Part shown: piece after piece, positions 1 to 13,342 of the stretch
Numbering within the stretch: position 1 is the stretch's first letter
Layout: the number at the start of each line of letters is the position of its first letter
Assembly: GCA_907165275.2 (NCBI GenBank)
Contig: OU015671.1
Span: 8,897,001 to 8,961,000 of the forward strand
From: Zygaena filipendulae
Lineage: Eukaryota > Arthropoda > Insecta > Lepidoptera > Zygaenidae
Length of the DNA stretch: 64,000 bases
Direction of reading: 5' to 3'
Notes under the pieces: generated by a model
Seen by the model: only the letters and a program-made list of their open reading frames with translations
The model's database searches: none
Told to the model about the DNA's origin: nothing
Program-made: the position numbers and the translations under genes

Positions 1-327
1 GGCTCAGTGACAATAGAAGGCGTGAAGTAGGTCATAATAATCTCATGAACTGAGCGTTAAGCGCAGCGTTTTGTCAACATGATCGCAACCTTAATGTCCG
101 AAGGATGTTCAAGAGATCCCCGAAGATCGGCTCGCGGAAATAAATAATAAGCGGATGTGTTGCCTCTGCTCTGCTTTGAGCCTATTTCTACGGATTCTGA
201 TACTAGTGATGACATTTACTTAAATATAGGGTTACCATATTATGACAACAATTTTCCTATGTGCGGAATTTTAGCCTGCCAGGCAAACGGAAAATTTTGT
301 TGAATTTGATTTGATGTTATTAGCGAA
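1..327. other. no gene recognised
   Basis: Lies downstream of the first phosphatase. No frame, RNA or repeat was recognised. Confidence 0.5.
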
Positions 328-440
328 TCCTTATTACTAATATTATAAATGCGAAAGATATTGGACATAGGGTACTTTTATCCCGGAATTCCCGCGGGAA
401 CTCCGAAACTACCGCGGACGAAACCGCGGGGAACAGCTAG
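328..440 (+). mobile_element. Lep1-like non-autonomous Helitron (reference description)
   Basis: A compact 113-bp copy showing the hallmarks used for the entries below: TC at the start (TCCTTATTACTAATATTATA), a hairpin of CCGCGG-type arms near the 3' end, CTAG as the last four bases, and insertion between A (327) and T (441) without target duplication. The core block CGGAATTCCCGCGGGAACTC is shared by all copies. Resembles the Lep1 Helitrons known from Lepidoptera; it encodes nothing itself. Strand is given with CTAG as the 3' end. Confidence 0.8.
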
Positions 441-490
441 TTTTAAATATAAAGAGAAAAGCATAGGTATAAGAAATAAAAAATAAGATA

Positions 491-496
491 TTTATT
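491..496 (-). terminator. probable AATAAA polyadenylation signal of the 718-9157 phosphatase
   Basis: AATAAA on the minus strand, about 220 nt past the stop codon and just before a short Helitron copy (328-440). Assigned by position and motif only. Confidence 0.45.
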
Positions 497-717
497 GAGC
501 AGTGTAACAAAACATGATAGGCAATAATAGAAGAGTTCTGATGAAAAATCGTTTAACAAAAAATCTTAAAATACGTATATACTAAACAACAATATTTCTA
601 TAGATATACTGCAGGTACTGTCAAACAAAAAGTAACAAAAAAAAACATTATCTAGTTCGTTAGCATTCTAGACGCGATCCAAAAATCAATGGACAATCTA
701 AATCAGTTACAAAGAGT

Positions 718-3700
718 TTAGTTTCCCAATTCGGTCTTGATACCGCACGTTTGGTAGAACTGCTTCTCTGTCATCAGATATTGTCGGGTTGAAGTCAGGA
801 ATTTGTCCAGATCGCAGTAAGTAGTGTCTTCGCAGGCTTCGAAGTGGAGGTGGAATAACTCGTTTTCTTCACCAGCTTGGGGAAGGTAGATCGGCTGGAA
901 ACAAACGAAAAAAGAAGTTAAATCTCAAACTCAAATCTGACAGACGATTTCTAAGCGAAAACTCATTGCACGCTCCCGCCACGCTTATCATGCTAGAAAG
1001 AGAGACCAAGAAAGGTTCACGTTATCAAAGAGTTAAAGAACAATACCATGGAATCATCATTCGAAAAGGACATCCAATTAGAGAAGAGTCCATGTCCTTA
1101 AATGCCGGACCAATAAAAATAAATAAACATACAGCCGAATGCAGAACCTCCTCCTTATTGGAAGTCGGTTAAAAACCCATCTCTAGAGATGGGTTTTGGT
1201 GCGGCGTTAATAGACGTCTATCGGGCATTTACTCAAAATGTCCGGACCAAAACCTATTTCTACATCCAATATCCCGTCGCCTGTACTTTTTTTCAAGAGA
1301 ACCTCAATCAAAAAGGGATTTATAGAAACTTACCAGCACCGAGTACTTTCCAGTGACCTTGTTCTTGTACAGTTCGAGACCGAATAGTGAGGCGTATTCT
1401 GGGAAGATGGCGTCCCGCTCGACGATTTTGGTGGCTTCAATCTGGGCTCCCAGGTTGAAGTCGTGCGAGGAGTACATGTGGAACCTCTGCTCAACCTTCT
1501 TTCCGGCAACGATGTCTTTGGCGGCTTGCACGAAGTCGTTCAACACGACACCTGTAACAGGTGTTATGATTTGATCACTGGTGATGAATTTTATTAATAG
1601 GGCGAGAATGGGCATGTTGACTAATTTTTATTTTTTAGTCCGTCTTGTAGATTATTAAAAAATTTTGGACACGTATTTTTTCTTTTTTTATGTAATCAAA
1701 AAATAATGGCGATATAGTGAGTTGAAATTTCGCGTGACGTCACTATTCTGACAGTTGGTATGGCGGTTTTAGCGGTTAGTGACGTCATGACCCCCTCACC
1801 CTAAACTTTAATGCGCTTTATCTCTGTATATTTTAATTTATATAAAAAAGCAAAAAATACGCGTCTATTGTTTTTTTATTTTCTAACTGACGGACTAATT
1901 AGAATTTTGATTTTCAAAAGTAGTCCACATCCCCATTAGAATGCGTGATCGTGTAACTAACCTACGAGCATTTCTATAGTATCGTATAACTCGATCTATT
2001 AAATTATGTATGAAGATGACAATAACATGAAAAATACAACACAAGCATGTTTTACCGCAATTTAAAAAATAAATGAATTAAAATTTTATTTAATAACTTA
2101 CTATTGCAATAAGATTCAACTCAACTACTGTCAATTTTGTTTACATATTTCTCCTGCTGACCGTACAGTGCAGTTTACTGCATTGACACTGACCACTGGC
2201 CGGTAAGGAGCCATGTTCTCATCAATTACCGAACCGATTGTGGAAAATCTCTCATTCGATTAAAAAAGCGTTAAGGAGCAGGTTCTATTCTTTTGGTTAA
2301 AATGTTGTGTGAAGGTACATACCACCAGCGATCTTTTTCATCTGATCGTTTCTGAAGTAAATTTTGTATCCCAATCTGGCGGCTTCCTCTAGCCTAGGCA
2401 TGATGGGCTCGGCCCAGTCAGGGATGCTCAGGCCAAGACCAGTCTAAATGAACAACAAAAATTATGGAAATCAATTAGTGCCTATTCAAAGTGTTACAAA
2501 AAATACTCTTTACAAGAAACCATTGGACCATTCCGCTTTAGGACTATTTTTGTAACACCATGTATATTCTATAACTAATATACGACTGGAGTTTATCTAT
2601 ATATTACAAACTCCATTATTAGTAATACTAATGATGATTTAAAAAATATGTTTAAATCATTTTGTAACTTCCGATGCCGACTGTACGACGTTCCCAGTTC
2701 ATACCCTAGCTATGAGACATTTCCAAATTCAAAAAAACGTTACATTCGTCTACAAACACTCCTCATAATTTTTAAACACCATGGGTTTTTTTTTCATCTT
2801 TACAAAATAATAAATTCACAAATTATTGTGAATAGGTATGCAAATCGATTCTTAAGGAGTAAATTCCAAAAAAATATTGCGTTAGCATTCATAATGTTAT
2901 GTTTTTAACATTTAAGTTGTTTCTCCGCTTTCGAAGAAGTTTTAATTCAAAAAGTTATATATATTCCGTTAAGTTTCAGCCTAATTCTGAGCTAACGTTC
3001 TCTGCCGAGAGTTCATTCTATTGAGATAAAAATCTTCTCAAAGTTATAATCAGATTGGTAATTAATTAGTCGCTTGTACCTACTACGTAATTGTGGAGGG
3101 CTAAAATTCATCCCATCATCCCATGTGACTGTTCTAAAACCTCGTTCATACATAATACGCAGCTCGAAACATGGTTTTTACCTGGCTTCTGAACAAATCG
3201 AAGAGCGTTTGGAACATCGTAGGGTTTTCGGTGAAGTTGCGGCCTGTTTTTTCTACGATCAGATCAATCAGGTCTCCGTAAGGTGCCAGTTCTTCATGGA
3301 TGGCATCAACCTTAGCTTTGGCCATCAATGTCTTGTAAGGCTTGCAGTTTGTGTAGAAACGGAGCTGGGAAAATAAAATACCAATATTAATTATTATACT
3401 TATTGTTAGTATAAAACGCTAGGCTAGCGCTAGGTGTACCCGCACCAGCACATGCTGTGTTGGTGACCCTTTCGGCAGAACATGCAAGAGATATTATATG
3501 TGTGCAAATTCAGTGTAGACACTATTTATGTTTGTTTCTTTTTCTTGTGTGTTGTGCTGAAATAAACGTATTTTCTTTCTTTCTTTTTATTTCTTATTTA
3601 TAAATATCAAGTAGACTTTGGATTGGTTGGAGACAGGAGTCCAAGCAGAGACATAATAATATGCACTATTTCAAAATTGTTTTTTGAAAGTCAATATTAG

Positions 3701-6700
3701 GTAATTCGAAGCTAGAAAAACTTTACTTAAGGGGAGGGGATCTAGATATTTTATGATCCTTCCTATATATGCCTGTTGGTTCCTCGAAGTTGAGGACTGA
3801 AGAAAACAGAGCTAAACCTAACTTGATCCTAAATCTCTTCTTACGTGAGTTTGTTACCCTTTCACTATTTAACTACGCAACCAATCATCATGAAATAATG
3901 CATACGCCTTGTCAGGGACACAGAAAAGGACACGGGTACTTTTTATCTTGGGACTCCTGCGGGAACTCTGAAATTAACGCGAGTGAATCCGCGACGAACA
4001 GCTTGTAGGTAATGCAAAAGTCACTAATTGGCTACTAGACTACATTTTTTTTAGTCCATCGTGTAGATTAGTAAAAAATATTGGACACGTATTTTTTCTT
4101 TTTTTACGTACCTAATCAAAAAATAACGGCGATTGAGTTGAAATTTCGCGTGACGTCACAACCCGGTGCAGTTTGTACGGGACTTATACTGAATAATGAC
4201 GTCACTAGTCCCCCACCCTAACACCCTATGAATATTTTCATTAATTTGAAAAAGCAAAAAATACGTATCTAATATTTGATTTTCTAACTGATGGACTAAT
4301 TAGAATTTTGATTTTCATAGGAATTTGTACTTACGTAATCCTCAGCCAAGGGCACTGTGGTGTAAGGGATGGGTTGCCACAAGCTTCCTAAGCCCTCTCC
4401 CCACTGCTGTTCAGGTTCTGGGGGGTACACCGCCGCCATTGCGATTTCGGCTGTCATCTTGGTGCGTTCCTTGTTTGTGCTCCTCAGTGCGATGTCCTTA
4501 TGGTAGTACAGCCTGTTGAGTAATTTAAGACCGTCGGGCCCGTAGCGTTCCCGGAGGAATTTGCCCAAGTGGTAGACACGTTGTTTGCCGACCTGTTGGG
4601 AAAATGTTTAGGGGTGTGTTACCAAGTACTGAGTATGAAGACAAATGAAATCCTAACTAATATTATTGCATATTTTTTTTAAATGTAAGTACTACCGTAT
4701 AATTATTATACTTTCATATGCATTTAGTGGAAAGCTACAAACGGACATTTCGATTTTATTTATATGTAAGTAGGTACCTTGTCCAGTCAGATATCAGTAC
4801 CTAATAATAATTTTTTTTTATTAAAATTATTATTTTTTTCTATTCAGCTGGTATATTGAATATTACTACAGATGAAGGTCAACCAGTTATCAATTAAATT
4901 TAGGTACTAGAACATATAAATAATTTAATATATGCCTATAATATGTAAATTACAAAAAAATAAATAAATAAACACTTCGTTTCAAAAAGAAACTGTTCAT
5001 TTGCATAAAATATAATTATTACTAATATTATAAAAAATAAAATAATAATCAAGTATTAGTATCTATGCATATAGCTATAACGTGTTTCAAAATTATGTAT
5101 GAAAACGTAATTACCGGTCTGCTATAACTAATTGAATCTTCTGATTTATATAAAAGCGAAAGGTCACTCACTGACCAAACATGAAAATTCAATAACAACC
5201 TGAGCCCTTATTCTCTATGACCAACAACATTACTCGCCCATAACGCGCGTCCCAATCCCAAACGCTCCATATGCAAAATCATAAGAAATTTATATCCTTT
5301 ATGACAAAAGAAACGTTGTGAATGGTTTTTTTTAAAGTCAAACTTCTTTGAACACGAGGGAAAAGCAATCAAAGTTGCGCCTTAGCTTAACGCGACGCGT
5401 TATGGTCATAGTGAATAAGGGCCCTGACCTATTAAGTTGAAACTTGGCAGGTAGATAGTTTACCTATTGTTAAGAGACGTAGCTTAGAACGAATTTCACG
5501 GAGTTCCGAAAACTCACAAATTAACGCGGCTGAAACCGCAGGGAGCAGTTAGTCTTGGTCTATACTATCTATACTTACTCTAATATTGTAAAGAGGAAAG
5601 AGTTGAATTTTCGTTTGTTTGTTTGTTTGTTACGATGTAACTCAAAAACTACTGGACCGATTTCAAAAAATCTTACACTAATAGAAAGGTTTAACACTAT
5701 CACTGAGTAACATAGGCTATATTGTCGTCCGGAATTCCTACGGGAACCCCGGAATTATCGCAGGTGAAACCGCGTGGGACAGCTAGTAATAAAACAAGAT
5801 CAAAAATTAAAAAAGAGATTAGTATTATCTCAGATACCTAGGTAATATAAGGACATAGATAAGCAATAGTGTGTTAACCCACATTGGAGAAATTTTGAGT
5901 AAATCGTGTTTTAAAAGTATAGCGCCATTTTGTGTCAACATTTTATATATTCTATATTTAGTTACATATTTAAGCAATGTAATAAGGTAAACACATAATT
6001 AAGAAACGTTCCCCGACTCTCAATAAATTGTTCTTAATCAATAACTTAATTTTGTGGGTTAACATGTTATTGCTTATCTGCGTCCATAATAACAATTATT
6101 AAACAGCGCCACCTAGGCTCCAACTAAGCGGAGCTTACACTATGGGTACTATAATATTAAAATGCAAACGTGAGTTTTTCTGTTTGTTCAGCTTACGCGA
6201 CCTATACCTCGTGTAGGAAAAGACATAAGTACCTGTCATCCAAAAAGGTACTGTTAGGTACCGACAGATAGAAAATTGATAAAAAAATACATCAACGCGA
6301 GCGAAAACACAGGCAAAAGCTTGATGTATGATACTTACCAATACATATGATACAAAACACACAGCCTTTGGAGAAAATGCGTATGTTCTGATATTATGTC
6401 TTTCCTGTCGCGGGGAAGAAATCCGCGACACCTTGTTAGCAGTCGGGTTCTCTAACTTCTAGAGTCTAGCTAGACTAACGGAGCTCCGTTAGTCGTTAGA
6501 GGTACTTACGTTGATCAAGCCTTCGTATCCATCGATGTCGATGTACTCCTGAAGCTTCTCCTTCTCATTCGAGAGTGAGAGTTCGTCTTCATCTGGAGTC
6601 CTCTCTCCATGACGGTTCAACTGGAAGAACAGAGACGTGATCAGAAATTTTATCAAGGTAACCAGCTGTTGGTCGCACTAGAGATGGGTGATTTTTGGAC

Positions 6701-9157
6701 ACAGAACAGCTGATAGAAGAAGACTACGAGACTACATTCTGCCTTTGTTACCTTTTTTCCAAAAAAGGAGGTTCTCAATTTGACTGTATGTTTTTTTTTG
6801 TGCCTTTGTTACGCGATTACTTGAAGACGACTGGACCGATTTTGAAAGTTATTTTTTGTTTGAAAGGATATACTCTCCAGGTTCCATTATCATGAAGTTA
6901 GGATCTTATGTTGGAATCATAAAGAAATCGAGGGATCTCTTCAAATATTAAAGGCACAGCTATTGGGCTTGTTACACTATTTCCAATTTAGGGAATCTAA
7001 ATCGAAAACAATTTGGGACCAGTGAGTCGGTTGGAACTTGGAAGTCGGTGGCAAGCCCGCTCTTGTCTGTAATGTGGTTTGAGCAGACTTCTGCCTATTT
7101 GGCTTGGCACCTACCTACGTCAAACCAATCAGTAGGTACTTAGGTAGCACATACTTAGGTTATTATTAACTTTTTAATTTAGTGCATTTTTGTGTGTGTT
7201 TGAAATCGTTTTAAATTTTTGTTAAAATTTTATTTTTCGTTTCACAGAATGTTGTAACAAGCTGTAACGGCTGAAATGAGATTGGTCGGAATAGAAAATT
7301 GAAATTGATATTGCGATGCATCATGCATCGAGTACCCATTGTCCACGGAAAATCAGAATTGAACAATTCTTGTGCACATTTAAATCTTGATTTATTTATT
7401 TATTTATTTATTTATTGATGCATCATAGCTTCTGAAATAACGTCGAACTTAGATCTGTGTAGTAGGTATAATAATACTAGCTGTTCCCCGCGGTTTCACC
7501 CGCGTTAGTTTCGGAGATCCCGCGGGTATTCCGAGACAAAAGTACTTACTATATGTACTCTATTTTTTATCAGTACCTAAACGTTTCAAATTTAATGTAG
7601 ATTCTTTCGCGTTAATTTTGGAGTTCCCGTAGGAATTCCGTTATAAAAAATACCCTATATGTGCTTCTCTGTACCCCTGACAACGCGTATGCAATATATG
7701 CGTGTCGTGGTGATCGGTTAACAAACAAACAAACAAACTCACTTTCGCATTTGTAATATTAGTAACGATAAGGATTATCAAATTAAGTAGGTATATTGTG
7801 TTCATAGAATATTTTTCGAGGTAGTGTAATATACCTAGATCTAGATATTATAATTATTATAACCCATGGCTAGGGTGGAACCCTTTTGCTTTGCGAACTT
7901 GGCTGACACACTGCCGTGTGTCTGAATACGTTAATGCAAACAAACATACATACTTATTGTTTATGCAATTACAAAGTACCTATCCACAATGTTAACTATT
8001 CTAATTACGCCGCTTCCCGCGCCGTCACGTGCTGTGAATACATCGAGCGTTATCAACTCGTTTGTAAGCAAATACAGATGATGTAAGGCGGAAAGGGGGC
8101 ACTAAGTCATAAGCACTATGTAAAGCCATAAAAAGGTAAATGTGTATTTTTTTAAGTAAAGTTCTACATATTTTAAGTGCTATAGTATAAAAGTGCACTC
8201 GGTTTTTTCGGATATCTTTTCACCTGTAACCTCATAATTTGAGCACACTGTAAATAATATTGTTTAAAAGGCTCGTGTTTTGGTTTGTTAGTAAACATAT
8301 AAATTTGCAAGCAAAGAGAACAAAACAAGGAACAAAACAGTAAGGGTCTATAAGTGAAACAAAAAATGTGCCAATCCATTCGCAAATTTCTTTGATGTAT
8401 ATCTCAAAATCCCGCATATTTCGGAGAAAATTGAGAGCATAATTTATAAGTTACATTTTCATCATTTGATGCTTTTCCAGGCAGGTCCCCCTGTCTGAAT
8501 TTCAGGAAACAGACTCCGGAATATCATGCCGCTTCCAATACCTACACCCAGCATTATTTATCAATAGTTTCAATGAAACATCCGACATGTTATACAATTG
8601 AATTTAAAAGTTTATGTTAATACTCGGGTGTGTGTCAGCTCTTCCACTATTTAAAGGATTTTCATGAGATATGTACTAAGTGTCATACGTAGGATTGCCA
8701 TACAAACTGCACTAGTTAGTGATGTCACGCGAAATTTCAACTCAAAGTATCTCTGTTATTTTTTGAATACGTAAAAAAAAATACGTGTCCAATATTTTTT
8801 ATTAATCTACAAGACGGACTAAGAAAAAAAAACTAGTCAAATAGCCTAACGCGGGCCAAACCGGAACAGCTAATTCAATTGCAATCAACCAAATCCACTT
8901 ACAACAAAAGCAAGGAGCAACTCCTCGTCGGGATTCTCTGCCGCTTCGTTTTCTTTGAGTGGTTCTATCGCTTCCGTCGTCGTGGTGGGCGGGGGGGTGG
9001 TCGTGGTCGTGGTCGTGGTGGTGGTGGTGCTGGTGGTGCTGGTGGTGGGGGTCTTGCGCAAGGACGACTTGAACGTCGTCGCCGCGCTCGACTGCCAAGC
9101 GCCCTCGATAGAAGCTAGCTGCGCGAGCGCAACCACTAATATGACGTAGCGAAACAT
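718..9157 (-). CDS. secreted histidine acid phosphatase with Thr-rich linker, 7 coding exons
   Basis: Histidine acid phosphatase (branch 2 histidine phosphatase; insect venom/prostatic acid phosphatase-like), hydrolysing phosphomonoesters outside the cell or in lysosomes. Coding exons on the minus strand: 8903-9157, 6510-6620, 4335-4592, 3182-3364, 2323-2443, 1334-1551, 718-894. All introns are GT-AG, and the frame joins to 440 residues. Only intron 5 is phase 1; the rest are phase 0. Seen: signal peptide (about 1-19), Thr/Pro-rich tract (36-61), acidic linker, RHGERTP (88-94, nucleophile His89), ALRST with Arg159, YSSHD with His339-Asp340, then a Cys-containing C-terminus without a membrane anchor. 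The start ATG at 9157 is the only one giving a signal peptide. A TTTGCAG acceptor-like site 5 nt upstream hints at a non-coding first exon that I did not find. The introns carry three CRE-bearing MITE copies. Family call is firm; substrate and tissue are unknown. Confidence 0.9.
1610..1934 (+). mobile_element. CRE-bearing MITE, copy 1 (reference description of family B)
   Basis: About 325 bp with long imperfect inverted ends: GGGCATGTTGACTA at the left and TAGTCCACATCCC at the right. Inside the ends, both arms carry TTAGTCCGTC, a block around GGACACGTATTTTTT, and GAAATTTCGCGTGACGTCAC. Two perfect TGACGTCA palindromes (near 1737 and 1782) sit either side of the centre. It carries no coding capacity. 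It lies in intron 5 of the first phosphatase, starting 58 nt upstream of exon 6. Other copies below are compared with this one. Superfamily is unresolved because no clean target duplication was found. Confidence 0.85.
3845..4007 (+). mobile_element. Helitron, decayed copy
   Basis: Core GGGACTCCTGCGGGAACTC and 3' CAGCTTG instead of CAGCTAG. In intron 3 of the first phosphatase. Confidence 0.6.
4028..4322 (+). mobile_element. family B MITE, copy 2
   Basis: Variant left end TTGGCTACTAGAC; the right end is short. Two TGACGTCA sites (near 4153 and 4198). It ends about 12 nt from the exon 3 splice donor of the first phosphatase. Confidence 0.8.
5202..5424. mobile_element. family D MITE, complete copy
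   Basis: A 223-bp element with inverted ends GAGCCCTTATTC and GAATAAGGGCCC followed by CTATGACC/GGTCATAG. The interior holds GCCCATAACGCGCGTCCC and CTTTGAACACGAGGGAAAA blocks. Located in intron 2 of the first phosphatase. Confidence 0.75.
5427..5786 (+). mobile_element. two Helitron copies in series
   Basis: First copy ends TTAG near 5552; the second (about 5569-5786) starts after it and ends CAGCTAG. In intron 2 of the first phosphatase. Confidence 0.7.
5851..6085 (+). mobile_element. family A MITE, copy 1 (4-bp duplication ATAA)
   Basis: A 235-bp element with inverted ends of about 32 bp. The left end is GGACATAGATAAGCAATAG and the right end, read inward, is GGACGCAGATAAGCAATAAC. Both ends continue into TGTTAACCCACA. 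The interior is AT-rich and non-coding. It is flanked on both sides by ATAA (5847-5850 and 6086-6089). Located in intron 2 of the first phosphatase. Confidence 0.9.
7477..7774 (-). mobile_element. Helitron with duplicated core
   Basis: CTAG at 7477-7480 and TC at 7774. Two GGAGTTCCCG-type cores in one copy suggest one Helitron inside or fused to another. In intron 1 of the first phosphatase. Confidence 0.75.
8695..8846 (-). mobile_element. family B MITE, half copy 3
   Basis: One arm only, from the centre to the GTCCGTC end. Its CRE has decayed to GATGTCAC. It lies in intron 1 of the first phosphatase, 56 nt from the exon 1 donor. Confidence 0.7.
8970..9050. repeat. coding GGT/CGT trinucleotide tract
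   Basis: On the minus strand this is an ACC/ACG run encoding the Thr-rich linker of the first phosphatase (residues 36-61). Its simple-repeat nature suggests length variation between individuals. Confidence 0.85.
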
Positions 9158-9539
9158 GTTCTCTGCAAAGAAAAATGTGAACTTATATGTATGTTTAGTT
9201 AGATATATATGTTTAGTTGTTGTATACGTATGCTGTAAATCTTTGTGTTGTGTCAAATAAAGTTTATCAATTCAATTCAATTCAAGTTTACTTTCTGATA
9301 GCTTTTTCCCGCGATTCCGCTCAGTAGCTCCATACCCTCAACCATAATTGAGGTCGATAAGCTAGTGATATATCAAATACCTACCTTATTCGAAAAAAAC
9401 AACAATGAACCATCATAATATGATTTAGAACGCAATATATGCTTTCAAGCTGTAAACGTTTCATCGAAATCGGTTCAGTCATAAGATATTGTGATGTGTG
9501 GCCGTGACCACAACCTTTTTTGGGGGCTAGATCTGCGCC

Positions 9540-9789
9540 TGAGTTTCGACACCATGCGACCTCACTAAGCTAGCAGAAATTGCAACAATATTGCTAAAAG
9601 TCGCAAAAAACCGCTGATCGTAGAGACCTGAAACTTGGAGGGTGTGTTCTTTGTATAAAGTAGGCATCCGATAAGAACTGATTTTTGAAAATTCAACCCC
9701 TAAGGGGATGAAAGGGGTTGCAAAGTTTTATGGAACAATTCCGCGGGAACTTCGAAGTTGTCACGGGTGAAACCGCGCGGGACAGCTAG
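9540..9789 (+). mobile_element. Helitron-related repeat with CCCCTTAGGGG block
   Basis: Ends CAGCTAG at 9789. Its interior (GAGACCTGAAACTTGG, AACCCCTAAGGGG) matches the two minus-strand units at 17211-17770, a different body from the standard copy. Confidence 0.65.
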
Positions 9790-11769
9790 TCTTAATATAT
9801 ATTTACTGCACCACTGCATTTGTTTTGCTCTTTTCAAATGTATGATAGACATAGCACAGATAATATAGAATATGGTCGGATCTCAACATCCGTCAAATTA
9901 CTTTTTAACACTAAAATACTAATAAAATATTTAGCACTTTAGTGTTAAAAAGTAGTTTGTTAAAAAGTACTTTTATTGTTAAAGACCAATACTGTATGTG
10001 CACATGTTTTCAGACGTGTTTTAAAAATGTTGGCAGCGGATTTATAAGTTTTTGAGCTATGAAAAATTTAGTACCAATTGAAACACAATGTTTTTTATCT
10101 TCTTTAAAGTATAACATAATTTTACAAGATAACCTTAACTTAACCAAAATCAGTTAGTTGGAAAGAGTTGGATTTGTGCTATTCTAAGACAGCATTACGT
10201 GCCGCGTATGTAAATAAAAGTTTAAATTCGGATCTGGGGGCAACAAATACTTTTTCAATCTTATTGCCATGATAACTAAGTCAATAACTGCCGTCCAAAG
10301 ATAAGCTATTTTCGATGTGGAACATTTGTGAACAGTTTACAAACAAACCAGAAAACAAGGTAACTGATAACCACGCTTGAACCACCTTCAATCTTCCTAT
10401 ACTCGTATTACAAGTCCATAGTAAAGCTCGAGGTCCACAGTAAAAAAATGCAGGTCCATGAACTCTTTTTTATAGTCTTGCATCTTGCCAGTTTTAATCA
10501 AGTGGCTATACTGTATGAGTACTACTTTATTACTAAACTGGCTGTTTCCTCCTGATGTGACCCGCGTGCATTTCCTAACTCCCTCGGGAACTCTAAAAAG
10601 TATTATATAAAATTCAGGGATACTTCAGCTTCAGCAGGGATCACCGAAATTTTAACAAAACAAACTTTACCTCAGCCATTATAGGCTAACTAGTATGGTA
10701 CTAAATTGTGTTATCTGGGGTGTAGTTGATACGTTCCGAGTTACAAAAATATAACATAAAGATGAGCAGGCACTTGAATATGAGTCGATCGATTCATTTC
10801 ATACTCTACTTCTCGGTAACCAAAAGATACCACGAGATTTTCGGTTATAACATAATTTATACATTGTTCGAAACTTCAGATCGACTTAACCTGGTAAAAC
10901 AAGTAAAGACGCTAAAGTGACCTCACATTTTGTATCTCTTTCCAACAGACAACACAAAGCAGTTGGAACTTTGATGGCATAAAACAATTTATTAAAAATA
11001 TACTCTTACGTTTTAAATAACGAACAACAGTATGTTTCAAATACAACAAGTTTTTTTTTTATTTGTTATTAAACAAAGATTACTTACATGTTTATGCTTT
11101 TCAGCTATGGCACAATAAAACAAGTTAAAATACTACTATATCTATGTGTTCCTCTCACGCAGTCCGCGTCACAACTAACTCCAACTATGATTCAAACTCC
11201 TATATATACAATATATTAGGATGTGATATAGCTATCTAATTAACATATTCAATATTCTGGTTATTGCCAATACGTTTTTTTGTCTGTTGATTTGGTGATA
11301 ATATTTTTTTTTTTCAATGTAATTATAGCAACGTGTTTACGTGCGCGGGCGCTGATATTTTTTAAATTTTATTATTATCTTATGTGAAATTAATACATAT
11401 TATGTCATTTACTTATACAGGATGTTTGGCCCATGGATCGACACATTTTTTCTTTTTTTTTTCTATGTTACAGTCTTGTCTGTAATAATCGTATTAACTT
11501 TCTTTAAATATTGTCATAATTAGGTACCTATACCATATTTTTATATTTTATTTGTACTTCATGTAAGCGAACTATAACGGCTGTTTATGCACTAGTGCAT
11601 AAAACTAATCGTGTTAAACATTAACATTTAAAATGCTATTGTCAGTGTTTAAAAAAAATATTTTTTTACCATGACACACTCAAGACGATTTTTGGCTATC
11701 AGACTATATATAAAACAAAGTTGCTTCCCGCCGTCTGTACGGTTAGATCTTTTAAACTAGACGCAACGG

Positions 11770-11892
11770 AATTAATGCGGTTTTCATCGATAGAAAGAGT
11801 GATTCAAGAGGAAGGTAGAAAGAGAAGGTATACCTACGTATGATTTATCCCGAAATTCACGCGGGAACTCCGAAACCGCCGGGGATATCTAG
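11770..11892 (+). mobile_element. Helitron 3' portion
   Basis: Shares its body (AGAGTGATTCAAGAGGAAGG) with 49365-49537 and ends ATCTAG. Confidence 0.6.
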
Positions 11893-13134
11893 TTGTCTCA
11901 TATTCTATAATTATCAGTACCATTTCACTTAAAACATAGGTTTAGGAATAGAAAAATCTAGCAAATGAGCCCTCAATCTCCAAAAAAGACTGTGTTACTC
12001 TATTCTTTTTTTTTTTAATATTTCATTTGAAGCACCCCGTATAAGATTAGAATAGATAAACAAGGAAACGTCACCTTTCATTCTATTTTGTTACTGAGAC
12101 CGTTGGTAAATAAGAAATTCATTTTCGGACGTTGTAACCTGGGGCCTCAAGCACAATCTCTAACAGCGTTAATTTAACTTTATATGGCATCCATTGAAAT
12201 TTTTACCTCGCATACGATGTCGTAAAGTCGAAAATATACTGTAGTGCTGGATAGCTTAAGGTTATTAGAAAGAAAGAAAGAAAGATTACCTATCGTTTTA
12301 AGTTCACTCCTAGGTCTAGCGTTCGGTTCCCGTCGGAGACAGCAAGTTACCATTTTTTTAAACAAAAAACTTATCGGGATCCGTGTAATGATCCTTTTTT
12401 GCTGCCTACTTATGAATATTATCGTTAAAATACCTATTTTAGTTTTCGCGTGACTTCGACAATTTTCAAAACCCCTTGTACCGTCATTTTACGGATTCAA
12501 GTCATAAATCAAGCACACTTTTGTTTTTTTTTAATAATACAATTTTTCCTTTTACTAAATTCTTCAATACTTTGAGTAAGTTACCTACCTACTTTCCCTC
12601 CGGGTTATCTTGTATTGGTAGATTGGTATCATAGATACCGAGTTTCATTTAAATTCGTCTAGCACGAGTACAGTTGATTTGGGATTCCTTCAGGAACTAT
12701 AGTACTTACCGAAGTGTCGTCTAACATTTTTCGGCCCTGCAACACTCGTGCATAAAATCTATCAGCGCCCACCTATAAAAGACAATTTTTTTTGAAAAAA
12801 AAAATAAAATTCATTTAGATTCTAAATGAGAAAATGAATTTTAAATTTGTTCGTTTCTTAAAATAAATGACTAAAATCACGTTTATTTGTTTCTCCGTTT
12901 CGACGAGAAACGTGAACAAAACCGGGTACATCAAAATAAATTATTGAGTTTAGCATTATTACCTATTTTTAAAACTTGGATTATAATAATAATGCTTAGA
13001 CATACGAGTATATCACATAGTGCCATCTGGACCCAAACTTAGCAGAATTTATATTAGGTACTATGAGTATAAGAGAACTGGTATTCAATTTATAATTTTA
13101 TCTTATAAATACATACTTACTTACCTGTAATAAA

Positions 13135-13315
13135 TTAGTTTCTCCGAGGTTTCACTTCGGAGATTCCCGCTGGGATTCCGGGATAAAAGTCCTATAAATG
13201 TTCTTTTCTATTTCTGACTACGTGTATGCAAAATTTTATGATTATCGGTTTATTAGTTAAGACATGGAAAGGAAAGAACAAAAGAACTCACATTCGTGAA
13301 ATATTACTATTAACA
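13135..13315 (-). mobile_element. Helitron, decayed copy
   Basis: Core GATTCCCGCTGGGATTCC; the CTAG end has mutated. Confidence 0.55.
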
Positions 13316-13342
13316 TATGTAGTACATAGGTCAATATAGTTA

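Noticed and set aside
8879..9149. Plus-strand frames rich in Gly or Val
   Set aside because: They are the antisense reading of the ACC/ACG repeat encoding the phosphatase Thr-rich linker; no motif of their own.
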